A DNA stretch of 64,000 bases from Kitasatospora sp. DSM 101779 (GCF_025655475.1 NZ_JAHTIK010000001.1:4853112-4917111), one strand, 5' to 3'; positions 19,553-29,085 are shown, counted from the first letter of the stretch. Numbers and translations are program-made. Notes: a model not told the origin generated them from the letters alone.

Positions 19553-21577
19553 ATGGCAAGCCAGATGTTGGCCTGGAGAGTCCGGGGGAAGGAGCCCGCA
19601 CCCGCTGGGATCCGGCCCGGCCGCAGTGCGCACGATCGCCGATGGCAGGTCCTGGTGGCGGTGCTGGCGGCGTCGTGGGCAGTGCCGTTCGCACTGAACG
19701 CCGCGGGACTCGATCTCGTCCTCCTCCCGATCCTCCTCCTCTCCATCGCATCCACCGTCCGGATCGGCGGCGTGCTGCTCGATCGACTGGTGGCTTCCGG
19801 TCTGCTGCTCTGTGGTGCCCTGCTGGTCCTCGGCCTTCTCGCCTCGGTGTGGCCGTGGGGGCTGTCACCGGTTCCCGTCTCCGGTGTGCTGTTGACCGCG
19901 GTAGGCGGTGCCGCCTGGTGGAGCGGGCGGCAGCCCAACCTGCCCTGGCGGGTGCGCGGCACCGACGCCGTGGTGCTCGGCACCGCTGCAGTGGTCTGGC
20001 ACTACGTCCACCACCCGATTGCGGGGAAGAGCCCCGTCGAGCGCTTGGGTGCGCTGGTCACCGCCGAGGACCGCCTGACCCATCTCTCGATCTTCGACAC
20101 CATCCACCGGGTCGGTGGTTACGCCTTCCTCCACCAGGAGGCTGCCCGGGTCTCGTTGCAGCCGCCGACCGAGGCGGTGTATCCCGAGGGATCGCACCTG
20201 ATCCTCGCCTGGCTGGACGTGTTCCGGACTTCGAGCACCGAGCTCGGCTCGATGGTCGCGGCCGACAACCGGTACTTCACGTACGTCCTCGCCGCGTACG
20301 CCCTGCTGTGCGCCGCGGTGGTGTGGGCCGCCCGCTGGGTCGGCGGGCCCCGGTTGCGCGGATGGCGGGCGGCGGTGGTCTGCAGCACGGTCGCTGCCGT
20401 CATGATCGCAACCCCGGCCGCGATCATGATTCCGGCGGGCTTCGACTCCGAGCTGATCGGGCTGCTCTTCCTCGTGGTGGCCGTGGCCCTTCTTGTCCGA
20501 TCGGCGATGGGCCGGACGGAGTTCGTGCTGGTCGGTGTCGCCGGCATGGTGACGGTCGCGTACACCTACAACATCTACGCGGTGTTCATCGGCGCAGCCC
20601 TGCTGGCGGCCCTGGTGGTCAACCGGCGCCGCTTCCGTGCTCGCCGGCTGGCGATCTGGCTGAGTCTTGTGGTCGGAGGCGCCGTCGCCCTGGTGCCCAG
20701 CGTCATCATGGTGCTGTCCGACTTCGACGTGAAGAAGCAGGCCGTCACCGGCGGCGCGATGATCCCGATGGACCGGTCCACCCTGGTGGGTCTCGGACTG
20801 CTCGGCCTCGTGGCCGGTCTGATGCCGCGCAACCGGCGGATCGGAGCCGTTCAGAGCCTCCTGCTGACAGTGGTCTCCGGCTGGGGCCTGCTGCTGGCCT
20901 TCGCCGCGTTCCAGATCTACGAAACCGGCAAGCTCTCCTACTACTTCGAGAAGATGGCCGTCGGCGGGTTGATGCTCGCGCTGGTCGCGCTCGGCGGCGC
21001 CGGCTACCTGCTGCGTCCGATCGCCCGGAAGGGCTTCGTCTCGCGCAGGGCGCAGCGCTGGACCGAGCCCGTGGCCGCCGTTGCGGCAGCGGCCGCCGCA
21101 CTCAGTCTCTTCGGCGGGGTCCAGTGGGGTGTGCCCTCCGTGGCGGGAAAGCCCTCGGCCTGGCACGAGTCCGAGCTGGCGCGGTGGGGTCGTGGCGAGC
21201 ACATCGGAAAGCTCGGCCCGGCCGCAGCGGCCTTCGCGACCAGGGACATCCAGCGGGTCAGCGCGCCGGTTCTCACCCTGTACACCAACGACGGCTACTC
21301 GAACTGGCGGATGACCTTCTTCGCCCAGACCCTGCTGCACCGTGCGGGCGTGGTGCCGCAGTTCGACGAGATGCTCAAGGTACAGATCGGCGGCCGGCCG
21401 GAGGACGAGCAGAAGTACCGGGACTCGCTCGTACACCTCCGGACCGCCATCGGCCGGTCGCCGGTCCCGCCCACCCTTCTCGTGGGGGACAAGCAGGTCG
21501 CCGAACGTCTGGACCGGGACCTCAACGGGTCGGGAACGAGGACGGCATCCGTTCTGTACGCGCCGATGGCGCCCTAG
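19553..21577 (+). CDS. Large polytopic membrane protein of the glycan island, function unknown
   Basis: 674 residues, ATG at 19553 preceded by AAGGAG. At least ten hydrophobic segments cover residues ~30-510, and a soluble domain of ~150 residues (TRDIQRVSAPVLTLYTND, LLHRAGVVPQFDEM) ends the protein. The layout resembles DUF6541-type or glycosyltransferase-C membrane proteins found beside surface-polysaccharide genes, but I do not see a clear catalytic acidic motif in the first loop. It stands alone on the plus strand at the start of the island. Assignment to glycan assembly rests on context. Confidence 0.75.
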   Translation: MASQMLAWRVRGKEPAPAGIRPGRSAHDRRWQVLVAVLAASWAVPFALNAAGLDLVLLPILLLSIASTVRIGGVLLDRLVASGLLLCGALLVLGLLASVWPWGLSPVPVSGVLLTAVGGAAWWSGRQPNLPWRVRGTDAVVLGTAAVVWHYVHHPIAGKSPVERLGALVTAEDRLTHLSIFDTIHRVGGYAFLHQEAARVSLQPPTEAVYPEGSHLILAWLDVFRTSSTELGSMVAADNRYFTYVLAAYALLCAAVVWAARWVGGPRLRGWRAAVVCSTVAAVMIATPAAIMIPAGFDSELIGLLFLVVAVALLVRSAMGRTEFVLVGVAGMVTVAYTYNIYAVFIGAALLAALVVNRRRFRARRLAIWLSLVVGGAVALVPSVIMVLSDFDVKKQAVTGGAMIPMDRSTLVGLGLLGLVAGLMPRNRRIGAVQSLLLTVVSGWGLLLAFAAFQIYETGKLSYYFEKMAVGGLMLALVALGGAGYLLRPIARKGFVSRRAQRWTEPVAAVAAAAAALSLFGGVQWGVPSVAGKPSAWHESELARWGRGEHIGKLGPAAAAFATRDIQRVSAPVLTLYTNDGYSNWRMTFFAQTLLHRAGVVPQFDEMLKVQIGGRPEDEQKYRDSLVHLRTAIGRSPVPPTLLVGDKQVAERLDRDLNGSGTRTASVLYAPMAP

Positions 21578-21992
21578 ACCAGCGCTTCGCGTCGAGCGGG
21601 CGTGCCGCTGGCGGCTCGGTGAGTGAGGCGGTGGTCGTGGCCGTTCCGGAGCGCTGCGGCCATCGCCGGGACGTGCCGAGCGACCCGGCGCGCAAGCCCT
21701 CGAACGCCTGCCCATCGTGCCGTTCCAGGTCGCGCCGGCCCTTGAGGTGTCGTTGACGGCTTGAGGAGCTGGCGGACCGCTCTGAGCCGGGTGTTCACCG
21801 CATCGGACGGCCTCGTACGTGAAGGACGGCCGCGGGAGAACACCACTGGGTTGTCCTTGGCCCGGTACCGGACCTCGAAGGTCTCGCATGTGGCCGGGGC
21901 CGGGCACCGATGGAGGGCTACTGCCTCTGCCACTGCGTCGGCGCGCGGCTGCGCGTGGTGCAGCGGGGCCGCGCTGCGCAGGACCGCGCCGC
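21578..21992. other. 415-base gap without a recognisable gene
   Basis: Both strands were read. A leftward open frame continues through the gap but it has no recognisable domain and no start of its own, and is probably an artefact of high GC. No terminator or repeat was found. It could hold a decayed gene. Confidence 0.4.
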
Positions 21993-23147
21993 TCAGGAGG
22001 TGGACGGCTCCTTCGGCCGGCGGTGGAACCCGCCCCTGAGCCGCAAGGCCGGCGCCTCCACGACGTGCCACGAGAGGAGGGCCAGTCCCGCGGTCGTCAC
22101 TGCGGCCGAGACGAGGTAGCAGAACAGGCCCGCTCGCGGAACGCCGAACACGGCCAGCCCCTGCTCCACCGCGAAGCCGTAGATGTAGACACCGTAGGAG
22201 TAGTCCTGCCGGCGACCGATCCTTCGGAACGGCTCGGGCAGGCGTACGGCCAGCCACAGCGTCAGATAGGTCAGCGCCGGGAAGCCCACGGGGAGCAGAC
22301 CGCCCCACCACAGGGAGGCCGCAAGGGCCGTCGCGCAGACCACCGCGAGGCCGTCGTGCACCGGCAGGCGGCGCTGGTGGACCTGTGCGGCGGCACCGAG
22401 CAGGAAGGCGTACGCGAGGTCGACCGCCAGGCCCAGCGACACCTCGCCGACCACCGGAACGGCGAGGTGGAAGGGGCCGCCCCCGAGGCTCCGCCCGAAC
22501 AGCCATCCGGCCGACTCGGCGACCCAGAGCAGGGCGGCGGGCACCGCCAGCATCGCCGGTGCCCGCCGCAGCACCCCTGCGACGGCGAACAGCGCCACCA
22601 GGAGATAGCAGAGAGCCTCGTACTTCAGCGACCAGAGGGCGCCGTTGATGTTCGCGTTGTGGTTGGTGCCGCGCTCGATGCCCTCGACGAGGACGTCCGA
22701 GACGTCCCAGCTGCCGTCGGTGGGAGATGCCCCGAGGAGGTAGCGCAGCGGACCGTGGGGGTGCTCCCAGAACCCTCCCAGGCCTCCGTGTTCCTGCCAG
22801 TACAGGACAGGCATGATCACGAAGCCGGTCACCAGGACGGCCGCCAGCAGTCCAGGGGCGATGCGCAACGCCCGGTTCCGGAGGAACCGCAAGGGCCGGG
22901 TACGGCGGCCACTGGCCGTGATGAGGAAGCCAGAGAGGACGAAGAAACCGGTCACCGCGAGTCTGCCCAGGTCCGTCTGCCCGCCGCTCGCGGCCCACAA
23001 CGGGTCCCGCCGGCCGTAACCGAGCGGGAAGAGGTGCGAGACGAGGACGGCCCCGGCGAGCATTAGACGGAGGGCACCGAAGGCGTTCGCCCGCCCCAGC
23101 GACTCGGCGAGCCCGCCGTGGGACTTGCTCCAGCTCCATGCACGCAT
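21993..23147 (-). CDS. Acyltransferase-3 family membrane protein
   Basis: 384 residues, ATG at 23147 with AGAGG upstream. FGALRLMLAGAVLVSHLFPLGY carries the TM1 His, and RFLRNRALRIAPGLL matches the family RxxRI(Y/F)P pattern; about ten TM segments follow, ending with a basic tail. Acyltransferase-3 proteins transfer acetyl or other acyl groups to sugars on the cell surface. One of three in this island. It is the last gene of a probable leftward run 26697-21993. Confidence 0.88.
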   Translation of the reverse strand: MRAWSWSKSHGGLAESLGRANAFGALRLMLAGAVLVSHLFPLGYGRRDPLWAASGGQTDLGRLAVTGFFVLSGFLITASGRRTRPLRFLRNRALRIAPGLLAAVLVTGFVIMPVLYWQEHGGLGGFWEHPHGPLRYLLGASPTDGSWDVSDVLVEGIERGTNHNANINGALWSLKYEALCYLLVALFAVAGVLRRAPAMLAVPAALLWVAESAGWLFGRSLGGGPFHLAVPVVGEVSLGLAVDLAYAFLLGAAAQVHQRRLPVHDGLAVVCATALAASLWWGGLLPVGFPALTYLTLWLAVRLPEPFRRIGRRQDYSYGVYIYGFAVEQGLAVFGVPRAGLFCYLVSAAVTTAGLALLSWHVVEAPALRLRGGFHRRPKEPSTS

Positions 23148-23207
23148 GCGACCTCTTGCATCCGCTGAGGGGAACCCTGCTGTGGGAGGGCTACCGGGCG
23201 CTGACGG

Positions 23208-24152
23208 TCAGCCGTTCAGACGGTCCGCCCACAGCGACTCGACCGACTGCCGCAGCGTGCGCTGCGGTACCCAGCCCAGCTGTTCGCGGGCCGCGGAGAT
23301 GTCGAGCTGCTGCCACTCCGACTCGGGGCCCGTCCCCTCGGGGGCAGGTACCTCGGTGACCGTGACCGGGACGCCGCTCACCTCGACGAGGAGGTCGACC
23401 AGGCGGCGGGCCGGCGCAGCGCTCCCGGTGCCGATGTTGAGCACGGAACGGGCCGTCCGGGTACCGGCCGCGGAGACGATCGCGTCCACCGTGTCGTCCA
23501 GGTCCACGAAGTCGCGCTGCGCGGTCAGCGGAGCCAGGGACAATTCGGCGACCTCGCCCGCCGCCCGGGCGGCGGCGAGCTTGGCACCCATGACGCCCAG
23601 CAGACTGTGCCCGGGCTGGCCCGCGCCGGTCACGTTCCCCAGCCTGAGGACCACCGCGTCGAGGCCGTCGCTCCGTACCGCGGACACCACACGCTCGGTG
23701 GCCTCCAGCTTCAGCCGGCCGTAGGCCATCACCGGAGCCGGGACGTCGTCCTCGTGCTGGCTGACGCCGACGGGCACCAGGCCGTACTCGTGGACGGTGC
23801 CGAGGTGGACCAGCCGGGCGGGGGCGGCCGTCGAGCCGATCGCCTCGACGAGCCGGTCCACCAGGACGACGTTGGCGGTGTGCATCTGCTCGTCGTCGAG
23901 CCCCCACATGCCGCCCGCCGCGTTCACGACGACGTCCGTGCGCTCGCGCTCCAGCAGGGCGGCCAGCTCGGACGCCGGGGCGCTCGTCAGGTCGAAGGGG
24001 ACGAAGCGGCCGGCCACGGGCGTCGCGGAAGGCTTGCGGGCCAGCGTGAGGACCTCGCTCCCCAGCGCCTGGAACCGTGCCGTGACGGCCCGGCCGATGA
24101 AACCGGTGCCGCCGAGGACGGCGACGCGGGGCGGTGTGTGCGGGGTGCTCAT
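23208..24152 (-). CDS. NAD-dependent epimerase/dehydratase family sugar enzyme (extended SDR)
   Basis: 314 residues, ATG at 24152 after AAGGAG. A Rossmann motif GGTGFIG (14-20) and an active-site YGRLK (YxxxK) are present, with NIGTGS and a C-terminal LGWVPQ/TLRQSVESLW typical of nucleotide-sugar SDRs. Next to rmlA/rmlC it probably reduces or epimerises a dTDP-4-keto-6-deoxyhexose, possibly doing the job of RmlD or making a rhamnose relative such as 6-deoxytalose. The product cannot be decided from sequence alone. Confidence 0.82.
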   Translation of the reverse strand: MSTPHTPPRVAVLGGTGFIGRAVTARFQALGSEVLTLARKPSATPVAGRFVPFDLTSAPASELAALLERERTDVVVNAAGGMWGLDDEQMHTANVVLVDRLVEAIGSTAAPARLVHLGTVHEYGLVPVGVSQHEDDVPAPVMAYGRLKLEATERVVSAVRSDGLDAVVLRLGNVTGAGQPGHSLLGVMGAKLAAARAAGEVAELSLAPLTAQRDFVDLDDTVDAIVSAAGTRTARSVLNIGTGSAAPARRLVDLLVEVSGVPVTVTEVPAPEGTGPESEWQQLDISAAREQLGWVPQRTLRQSVESLWADRLNG

Positions 24153-24195
24153 GGCGGAGCGCTCCTTGAGGAGAGGGGAACCGGGTACCGCGGGA

Positions 24196-25095
24196 TCAGC
24201 GGGCCCTGCCGGTGGCGGAGGCGTTGCGCAGCAGGGTTCGGGCACCGTCCCACTGGCGGTTGCGCACGGCACCGGGCACCAGCGTCAGGGCGTGGATCCG
24301 GGCCGAAAGGTGGCGGCGCGAGGCCTTCGCGGCGCGCGGCCAGCCGTGGGCGTCCAGCCGGTCCGCGACGTCGAGGAAGTAGCGGCGGGCCTCGGTGAAC
24401 CGGCTGCCGCTGAAGGCGGACTTCGAGGAGATGCTGACCGTGTGCCGGCGGTACTGGAAGCAGAGGGTGTCGCTCACCGCCATCTGCTCGCCGGCCTGGA
24501 GCAGGTCGACGATCAGCGCGAGGTCCTGGATGATCTCCAGGTTGTCGCGGAAGCCCATGGTGCGGACGGCGTCGGTGCGCCAGCAGATCGACGGGAAGTA
24601 CAGCCAGTTGCCGCGCAGCAGGCTGACGGCGAGCTCCTCGCCGCCCATCAGCTCCAGGCCGCGGGTCCGCGGCGCGTACAGCCGCCGCTTGGCCTCGTCC
24701 GCCAGCGTGCGGCTGACCGCACCGTCGCTGCCGATGACCTCGACGCCCGGCTGGATCATGGCCACGCCCGGGTGGGCCGACAGCACGCCGCGGATCGTCT
24801 CGATGTAGTTGGGCAGCATGATGTCGTCGGTGCCCATGAAGACGAGGTACTCGTGCTCGGCCAGGCCGAGGCACTTGCGGTAGTTGCCGGTGACGCCGAG
24901 GTTCTGCTCGTTGCGCAGGTACCGGACCCGGGGGTCCCCGAGCTCGGCGAACCACTCCGGCACGCCCGGCTCGCGACCGTCGTCGACGACCGTCAGCCGC
25001 CAGTCCCGGTCGGTCTGCGCCAGGACACTGCGCACCGCGGCCTGCATCAGTGCCACGTCGCCGTAGTAGGGGAGCAGGACATCCAGAGTGGTCAT
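24196..25095 (-). CDS. Family 2 glycosyltransferase
   Basis: 299 residues. TLDVLLPYYGD and LTVVDDG form the nucleotide-sugar fold and FMGTDDIM is the DxD-like metal motif; VRYLRNEQNLGVTGNY is also typical of GT2. The ATG at 25095 starts the conserved fold directly; a longer start at 25161 would add 22 unmatched residues, and neither has a strong ribosome site. It lies between the SDR gene and rmlC on the same strand, so it may add the 6-deoxyhexose made by these enzymes. Confidence 0.85.
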   Translation of the reverse strand: MTTLDVLLPYYGDVALMQAAVRSVLAQTDRDWRLTVVDDGREPGVPEWFAELGDPRVRYLRNEQNLGVTGNYRKCLGLAEHEYLVFMGTDDIMLPNYIETIRGVLSAHPGVAMIQPGVEVIGSDGAVSRTLADEAKRRLYAPRTRGLELMGGEELAVSLLRGNWLYFPSICWRTDAVRTMGFRDNLEIIQDLALIVDLLQAGEQMAVSDTLCFQYRRHTVSISSKSAFSGSRFTEARRYFLDVADRLDAHGWPRAAKASRRHLSARIHALTLVPGAVRNRQWDGARTLLRNASATGRAR

Positions 25096-25225
25096 GGCGG
25101 CTATCCGGTGGTTGGGGGCGGCTGCCCCGGTACGGAGCACGGCCACGGACGTGGCGGCCACATCATATGACCGACATGCCGGTCATTCGGTCGGGTGCCG
25201 TCCGCGGACGGCACCCGACCGGCGC

Positions 25226-25825
25226 TCAGACCGAGCGGAGCCCGGCGGTGTACGCCTCGCAGACCGAGTACTCGGGCAGCAGACCGGACGCCTTCGCCTC
25301 GGCCAGGGAGGGAGCCGCCTCGTCGCGCGCGGACAGCTGCGGCGCCGCCGTGCCCCAGTCGATGGCGAGGTCCGGGTCCAGCGGGTGCACGGTGTGCTCA
25401 CCCGCGGGGTTGTAGGTCTCGGAGCAGACGTACGAGAGCGTGGCGTCGTCCGTCAGCGCGCAGAAGCCGTGGCCGAGCCCCTCCGGGATGTACACGGCCC
25501 GGCGGTCCACGTCGTCCAGCCGGACGGAGTCCCAGCGGCCGAAGGTCGGCGAACCGACCCGCAGGTCCACCACCACGTCGAGCACCGCCCCGCGTACGCA
25601 GGTGACGTACTTGGCCTGCCCGGGCGGCACGTCGGCGAAGTGGATGCCCCGCACCACACCGCTGGACGACACCGAGAGGTTGGCCTGGGCCAGCCGGAGC
25701 GGGTGGCCCACCACCTCGGAGAGGCGGTCGAAGCGGTACCACTCCATGAACAGCCCGCGCGGATCGCCGTGCTGCTGCGGAGTCATCTCGAACGCGCCGG
25801 CGATCGACAGCTCGCGGAACTTCAT
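25226..25825 (-). CDS. rmlC: dTDP-4-dehydrorhamnose 3,5-epimerase
   Basis: 199 residues. DPRGLFMEWY, the catalytic His62 in RGIHF, GQAKYVTCVRGAVLDV, VYIPEGLGHGFCAL and YVCSETYNPAGEH are standard RmlC motifs. It converts dTDP-4-keto-6-deoxyglucose to dTDP-4-keto-rhamnose. Its ATG overlaps the stop of rmlA (25822-25825), so the two are translated together. Confidence 0.95.
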   Translation of the reverse strand: MKFRELSIAGAFEMTPQQHGDPRGLFMEWYRFDRLSEVVGHPLRLAQANLSVSSSGVVRGIHFADVPPGQAKYVTCVRGAVLDVVVDLRVGSPTFGRWDSVRLDDVDRRAVYIPEGLGHGFCALTDDATLSYVCSETYNPAGEHTVHPLDPDLAIDWGTAAPQLSARDEAAPSLAEAKASGLLPEYSVCEAYTAGLRSV

Positions 25826-26697
25826 CGGTTGCCCTCCTCGACGAGCAGGTCCAGCAGGTACTCCCCGTACCCGCTCTTGCGGAGCGGCTCGGCCAGCTCG
25901 CGCAGCTGCGCCGAGTCGATCAGGCCGGCGCGCCAGACCGCCTCCTCGATGCAGCCGATCTTGAAGCCCTGGCGCTCCTCGATCACCCGGACGAACTCGG
26001 AGGCCTGAACCATCGACACGAACGTGCCGGTGTCCAGCCAGGCCGTACCGCGGTCGAGCACGGTGACCTGCAGCTCACCGTTGCGCAGGTAGGCCTCGTT
26101 GACCGCCGTTATCTCCAACTCGCCCCGGGCGCTGGGCTCCAGGTTCTCGGCGATCTTGACGACCCGGTTGTCGTAGAAGTACAGGCCGGGCACGGCGTAC
26201 CGCGACTTCGGCTGCTCGGGCTTCTCCTCGATCGAGATGACCTGGCCCTGCGGGTCGAACTCCACCACGCCGTACGCGCGCGGATCGGCCACCGGGTAGG
26301 CGAACACCCGTCCGCCCTCCGGCCGGGTGTGCTGGGCGAGCCGGGTGCCCAGGCCGCTGCCGTGGAAGATGTTGTCGCCGAGGATCAGCGCGACCGGCTC
26401 GTCCCCGATGAAGTCGGCGCCGAGCACGAAGGCCTGGGCGATCCCCTCCGGACGCTCCTGCACCGCGTACTCCAGGCGCAGCCCGAGCTGGGAGCCGTCG
26501 CCGAGCAGGCGCTGGAACTGCTCCTGGTCCTGCGGGGTCGTGATGATGAGGATCTCGCTGATGCCCGCCATCACCAACGTGGACAGCGGGTAGTAGACCA
26601 TCGGCTTGTCGAAGACGGGGAGCAGCTGCTTCGACACCGCCCGGGTCAGCGGCCACAGGCGCGATCCGGTGCCGCCCGCCAAGAGAATTCCACGCAT
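25822..26697 (-). CDS. rmlA: Glucose-1-phosphate thymidylyltransferase
   Basis: 291 residues, the normal size. LAGGTGSRLWPLT (7-19), KQLLPVFDKPMVYYPL and the IEEKPEQPKS segment mark the nucleotidyltransferase that makes dTDP-glucose from dTTP and glucose-1-phosphate, the first step of dTDP-rhamnose synthesis. It is divergent from rmlB with 83 bases between the starts and is followed without a gap by rmlC. Confidence 0.96.
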   Translation of the reverse strand: MRGILLAGGTGSRLWPLTRAVSKQLLPVFDKPMVYYPLSTLVMAGISEILIITTPQDQEQFQRLLGDGSQLGLRLEYAVQERPEGIAQAFVLGADFIGDEPVALILGDNIFHGSGLGTRLAQHTRPEGGRVFAYPVADPRAYGVVEFDPQGQVISIEEKPEQPKSRYAVPGLYFYDNRVVKIAENLEPSARGELEITAVNEAYLRNGELQVTVLDRGTAWLDTGTFVSMVQASEFVRVIEERQGFKIGCIEEAVWRAGLIDSAQLRELAEPLRKSGYGEYLLDLLVEEGNR

Positions 26698-26764
26698 GAC
26701 GGGCAGCTTATGCGAGGCCCCCGGCGGGGTCGTGGGGCAGGGCGGGTCTTCGAACAGGTCTGGG

Positions 26765-26770
26765 TAGACT
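26765..26770 (+). promoter_or_regulatory. -10 like element just before rmlB
   Basis: TAGACT fits TANNNT and lies ten bases before the rmlB ATG. No ribosome-binding site is visible between it and the start, so a leaderless or nearly leaderless transcript is likely. A clear -35 is not visible. Confidence 0.45.
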
Positions 26771-26780
26771 GCGCCCTACT

Positions 26781-27758
26781 ATGCGCATCCTCGTCACCGG
26801 CGGCGCCGGCTTCATCGGATCCGAGTTCGTCCGCTCCCTGCTGGGCGCCGACGAGTCCGCCCAGGTCACCGTCCTCGACAAACTCACCTACTCGGGCGTC
26901 GAGGCCAACCTCGCACCGGTCGCCGGACACCCCGGCTACCGGTTCGTCCGGGGTGACATTTGCGACACCGAGACCGTCGAGCAGGTGATGCCCGGCCACG
27001 ACGTGGTCGTCCACTTCGCCGCCGAGTCGCACGTCGACCGGTCGATCGAGGGCGCCGGGCCGTTCGTCCTGACCAACGTCGTGGGCACGCAGGTCCTGCT
27101 CGACGCGGCCCGCAAGCACGGCGTCGGCCGCTTCGTGCACGTCTCCACCGACGAGGTCTACGGCTCGATCGCCGAGGGCTCCTGGACGGAGGAGTGGCCG
27201 CTGGCCCCCAACTCCCCGTACTCCGCCTCCAAGGCCGGCTCGGACCTGCTGGCGCTGGCCTACCACCGCACCCACGGCATGGACGTCGTGGTCACGCGGT
27301 GCTCGAACAACTACGGCCACTACCAGTTCCCCGAGAAGGTCATCCCGCTGTTCACCACCAACCTGCTCGACGGCAGGAAGGTCCCGCTCTACGGGAACGG
27401 CGGCAACATCCGCGACTGGCTGCACGTCTCCGACCACTGCCGCGGCATCGAGCTCGCCATGCGCAAGGGCCGCGCCGGCGAGGTCTACAACATCGGCGGC
27501 GGCACCGAGCTCACCAACAAGGAGCTCACCGGCCTGCTCCTGGAGGCCGCCGGGGCCGACTGGGACATGGTCGAGCCGGTGGCCGACCGCAAGGGCCACG
27601 ACCTGCGCTACTCGCTCGACATCACCAAGATCAGCGAGGAGCTCGGCTACACCCCGCAGGTCCGCTTCGAGGACGGCCTCGCCGCCACGATCGCCTGGTA
27701 CCGCGACAACCGCGACTGGTGGGAGCCGCTGAAGAGCAAGGCCGCGCTGCGTGGCTGA
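26781..27758 (+). CDS. rmlB: dTDP-glucose 4,6-dehydratase
   Basis: 325 residues. GGAGFIGS (7-14), HFAAESHVDRS, the catalytic STDEVYG and YSASKAGSD motifs, and NNYGHYQFPEK are diagnostic. The enzyme uses NAD to convert dTDP-glucose to dTDP-4-keto-6-deoxyglucose, the substrate of rmlC. The start of the flippase gene overlaps its last eight bases, so they share a transcript. Confidence 0.97.
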   Translation: MRILVTGGAGFIGSEFVRSLLGADESAQVTVLDKLTYSGVEANLAPVAGHPGYRFVRGDICDTETVEQVMPGHDVVVHFAAESHVDRSIEGAGPFVLTNVVGTQVLLDAARKHGVGRFVHVSTDEVYGSIAEGSWTEEWPLAPNSPYSASKAGSDLLALAYHRTHGMDVVVTRCSNNYGHYQFPEKVIPLFTTNLLDGRKVPLYGNGGNIRDWLHVSDHCRGIELAMRKGRAGEVYNIGGGTELTNKELTGLLLEAAGADWDMVEPVADRKGHDLRYSLDITKISEELGYTPQVRFEDGLAATIAWYRDNRDWWEPLKSKAALRG

Positions 27759-29085
27759 CCGGGCGGGCGGCCGCGCGAACCCGCTGGCCCGACTGTTCGA
27801 CGCGCTGCCGCCCGGCACCCGGCTGGTGCTGGGCGGCACGGTCGTCCTCGGCATCTCCTCGTACATCTACCTCGCCCTCGCCGGCCACACGCTGGACGCC
27901 ACCTCCCTCGCCGGCGTCTCCGTGCTCTGGACGGTCGTGATGTCCGTCGGGTACGGGCTCTTCTCGCCGGTGGAGCTGGAGCTGAACCGCCTGGTCGCCG
28001 CCCGCAACGTCGGCGGCCAGGGCCCGCGGGAGGCGCTGCGCCGGACGGCCCTGCTCACCGGTGCGGTGCTGCTGGCCGTCCTCGCGCTGCTCGCCGCGGC
28101 CGCCCGGCCGATCGCCGACCGCCTCTTCCACGGCGACCTCACCCTGGTGGCCGGCCTGGGCGGGGCGCTCGTCGGACTCGCCGTCAGCTCGCTCACCCGC
28201 GGCGCCCTCGCCGGCCTCGGCAACTTCAGGGCCTACGGCACCCAACTGGCCGTCGACGGCGGCCTGCGGATCGGCCTCGCGGCCGCCGTCCCGGCGCTCG
28301 GCCTGCACTCGGTGCTGGCGTTCAGCCTGATCCTCGTGGTGTCGCCGCTGGCGGCCTCCCTCATCGGCCTGCGTTCCACCCTGCGGGACCGCCGACCGGG
28401 CCCCGCGGTGCCCTGGCCCGGGCTGACCCGGGGCCTCGGCCTGCTCGCCGCCTCGACCCTGCTCGCCCAGCTGATGGTCAACGCCGCCGTGGTCAGCGTC
28501 CAGCTGCTCTCGCCCGCCTCGACCGCGCTCGTCGCAGCCCTGCTGAACGCCGTGGTCATCGCCCGCGTCCCGCTCTTCGCCTACGCGGCCATCCAGGCCT
28601 CCCTGGTCTCCGCCCTGTCGGGGGCCGCGGCCTCCGGCCGGCACGCGGAGTTCCGCAAGGTGCTGGTGCGCACCGTCGCCGTCGTCTGCGCGATGTGCCT
28701 CGCCGGCGGGGTGCCGGCCGTCCTCCTCGGACCCTGGATCATCAGGACGATGTTCAACGCCCAGGACGTCCTGGGCGCGGCCGACTTCCTCTGGCTGGTC
28801 CTCGGGACCCTCTGCTACATGGTCGCGACCGTCGTCGGCCAGGCGCTCATGGCCCTGGGCCGCCACCAGCGGCAGCTCGTCGCCTGGGCGGTCGGCACGG
28901 CCGTCCTCGCCGCGGTCACGCTGCTCCCCGGCGACGTCGGCACCCGCGCCGAACTCGGCTACCTCGCGGGATCCGCTGCGACCGCCGGGCTGATGCTGTG
29001 GTCGCTGCTGCGCCGCTTCCGCGCGGCACCGGCGGACGCCGGCGACGTTCCTGCCGCTTCGGAGGCCGCAGCACCGGTCGCATGA
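27751..29085 (+). CDS. Wzx-like polysaccharide flippase (MOP superfamily)
   Basis: 444 residues, GTG start overlapping the end of rmlB. About twelve to fourteen TM helices are spread over the whole length, beginning GTRLVLGGTVVLGISSYIYL, with PVELELNRLVAAR in an early loop. Members of this family move lipid-linked oligosaccharides across the membrane. The gene ends inside a strong terminator. It has a basic, Ala-rich tail. Sequence alone does not say whether it carries a rhamnose-containing unit. Confidence 0.82.
   Translation: MADRAGGRANPLARLFDALPPGTRLVLGGTVVLGISSYIYLALAGHTLDATSLAGVSVLWTVVMSVGYGLFSPVELELNRLVAARNVGGQGPREALRRTALLTGAVLLAVLALLAAAARPIADRLFHGDLTLVAGLGGALVGLAVSSLTRGALAGLGNFRAYGTQLAVDGGLRIGLAAAVPALGLHSVLAFSLILVVSPLAASLIGLRSTLRDRRPGPAVPWPGLTRGLGLLAASTLLAQLMVNAAVVSVQLLSPASTALVAALLNAVVIARVPLFAYAAIQASLVSALSGAAASGRHAEFRKVLVRTVAVVCAMCLAGGVPAVLLGPWIIRTMFNAQDVLGAADFLWLVLGTLCYMVATVVGQALMALGRHQRQLVAWAVGTAVLAAVTLLPGDVGTRAELGYLAGSAATAGLMLWSLLRRFRAAPADAGDVPAASEAAAPVA

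Noticed and set aside
21578..21992. Transposase remnant
   Set aside because: The leftward frame has Arg-rich sequence but no DDE or other transposase motif, and no inverted repeats or target duplication were found.
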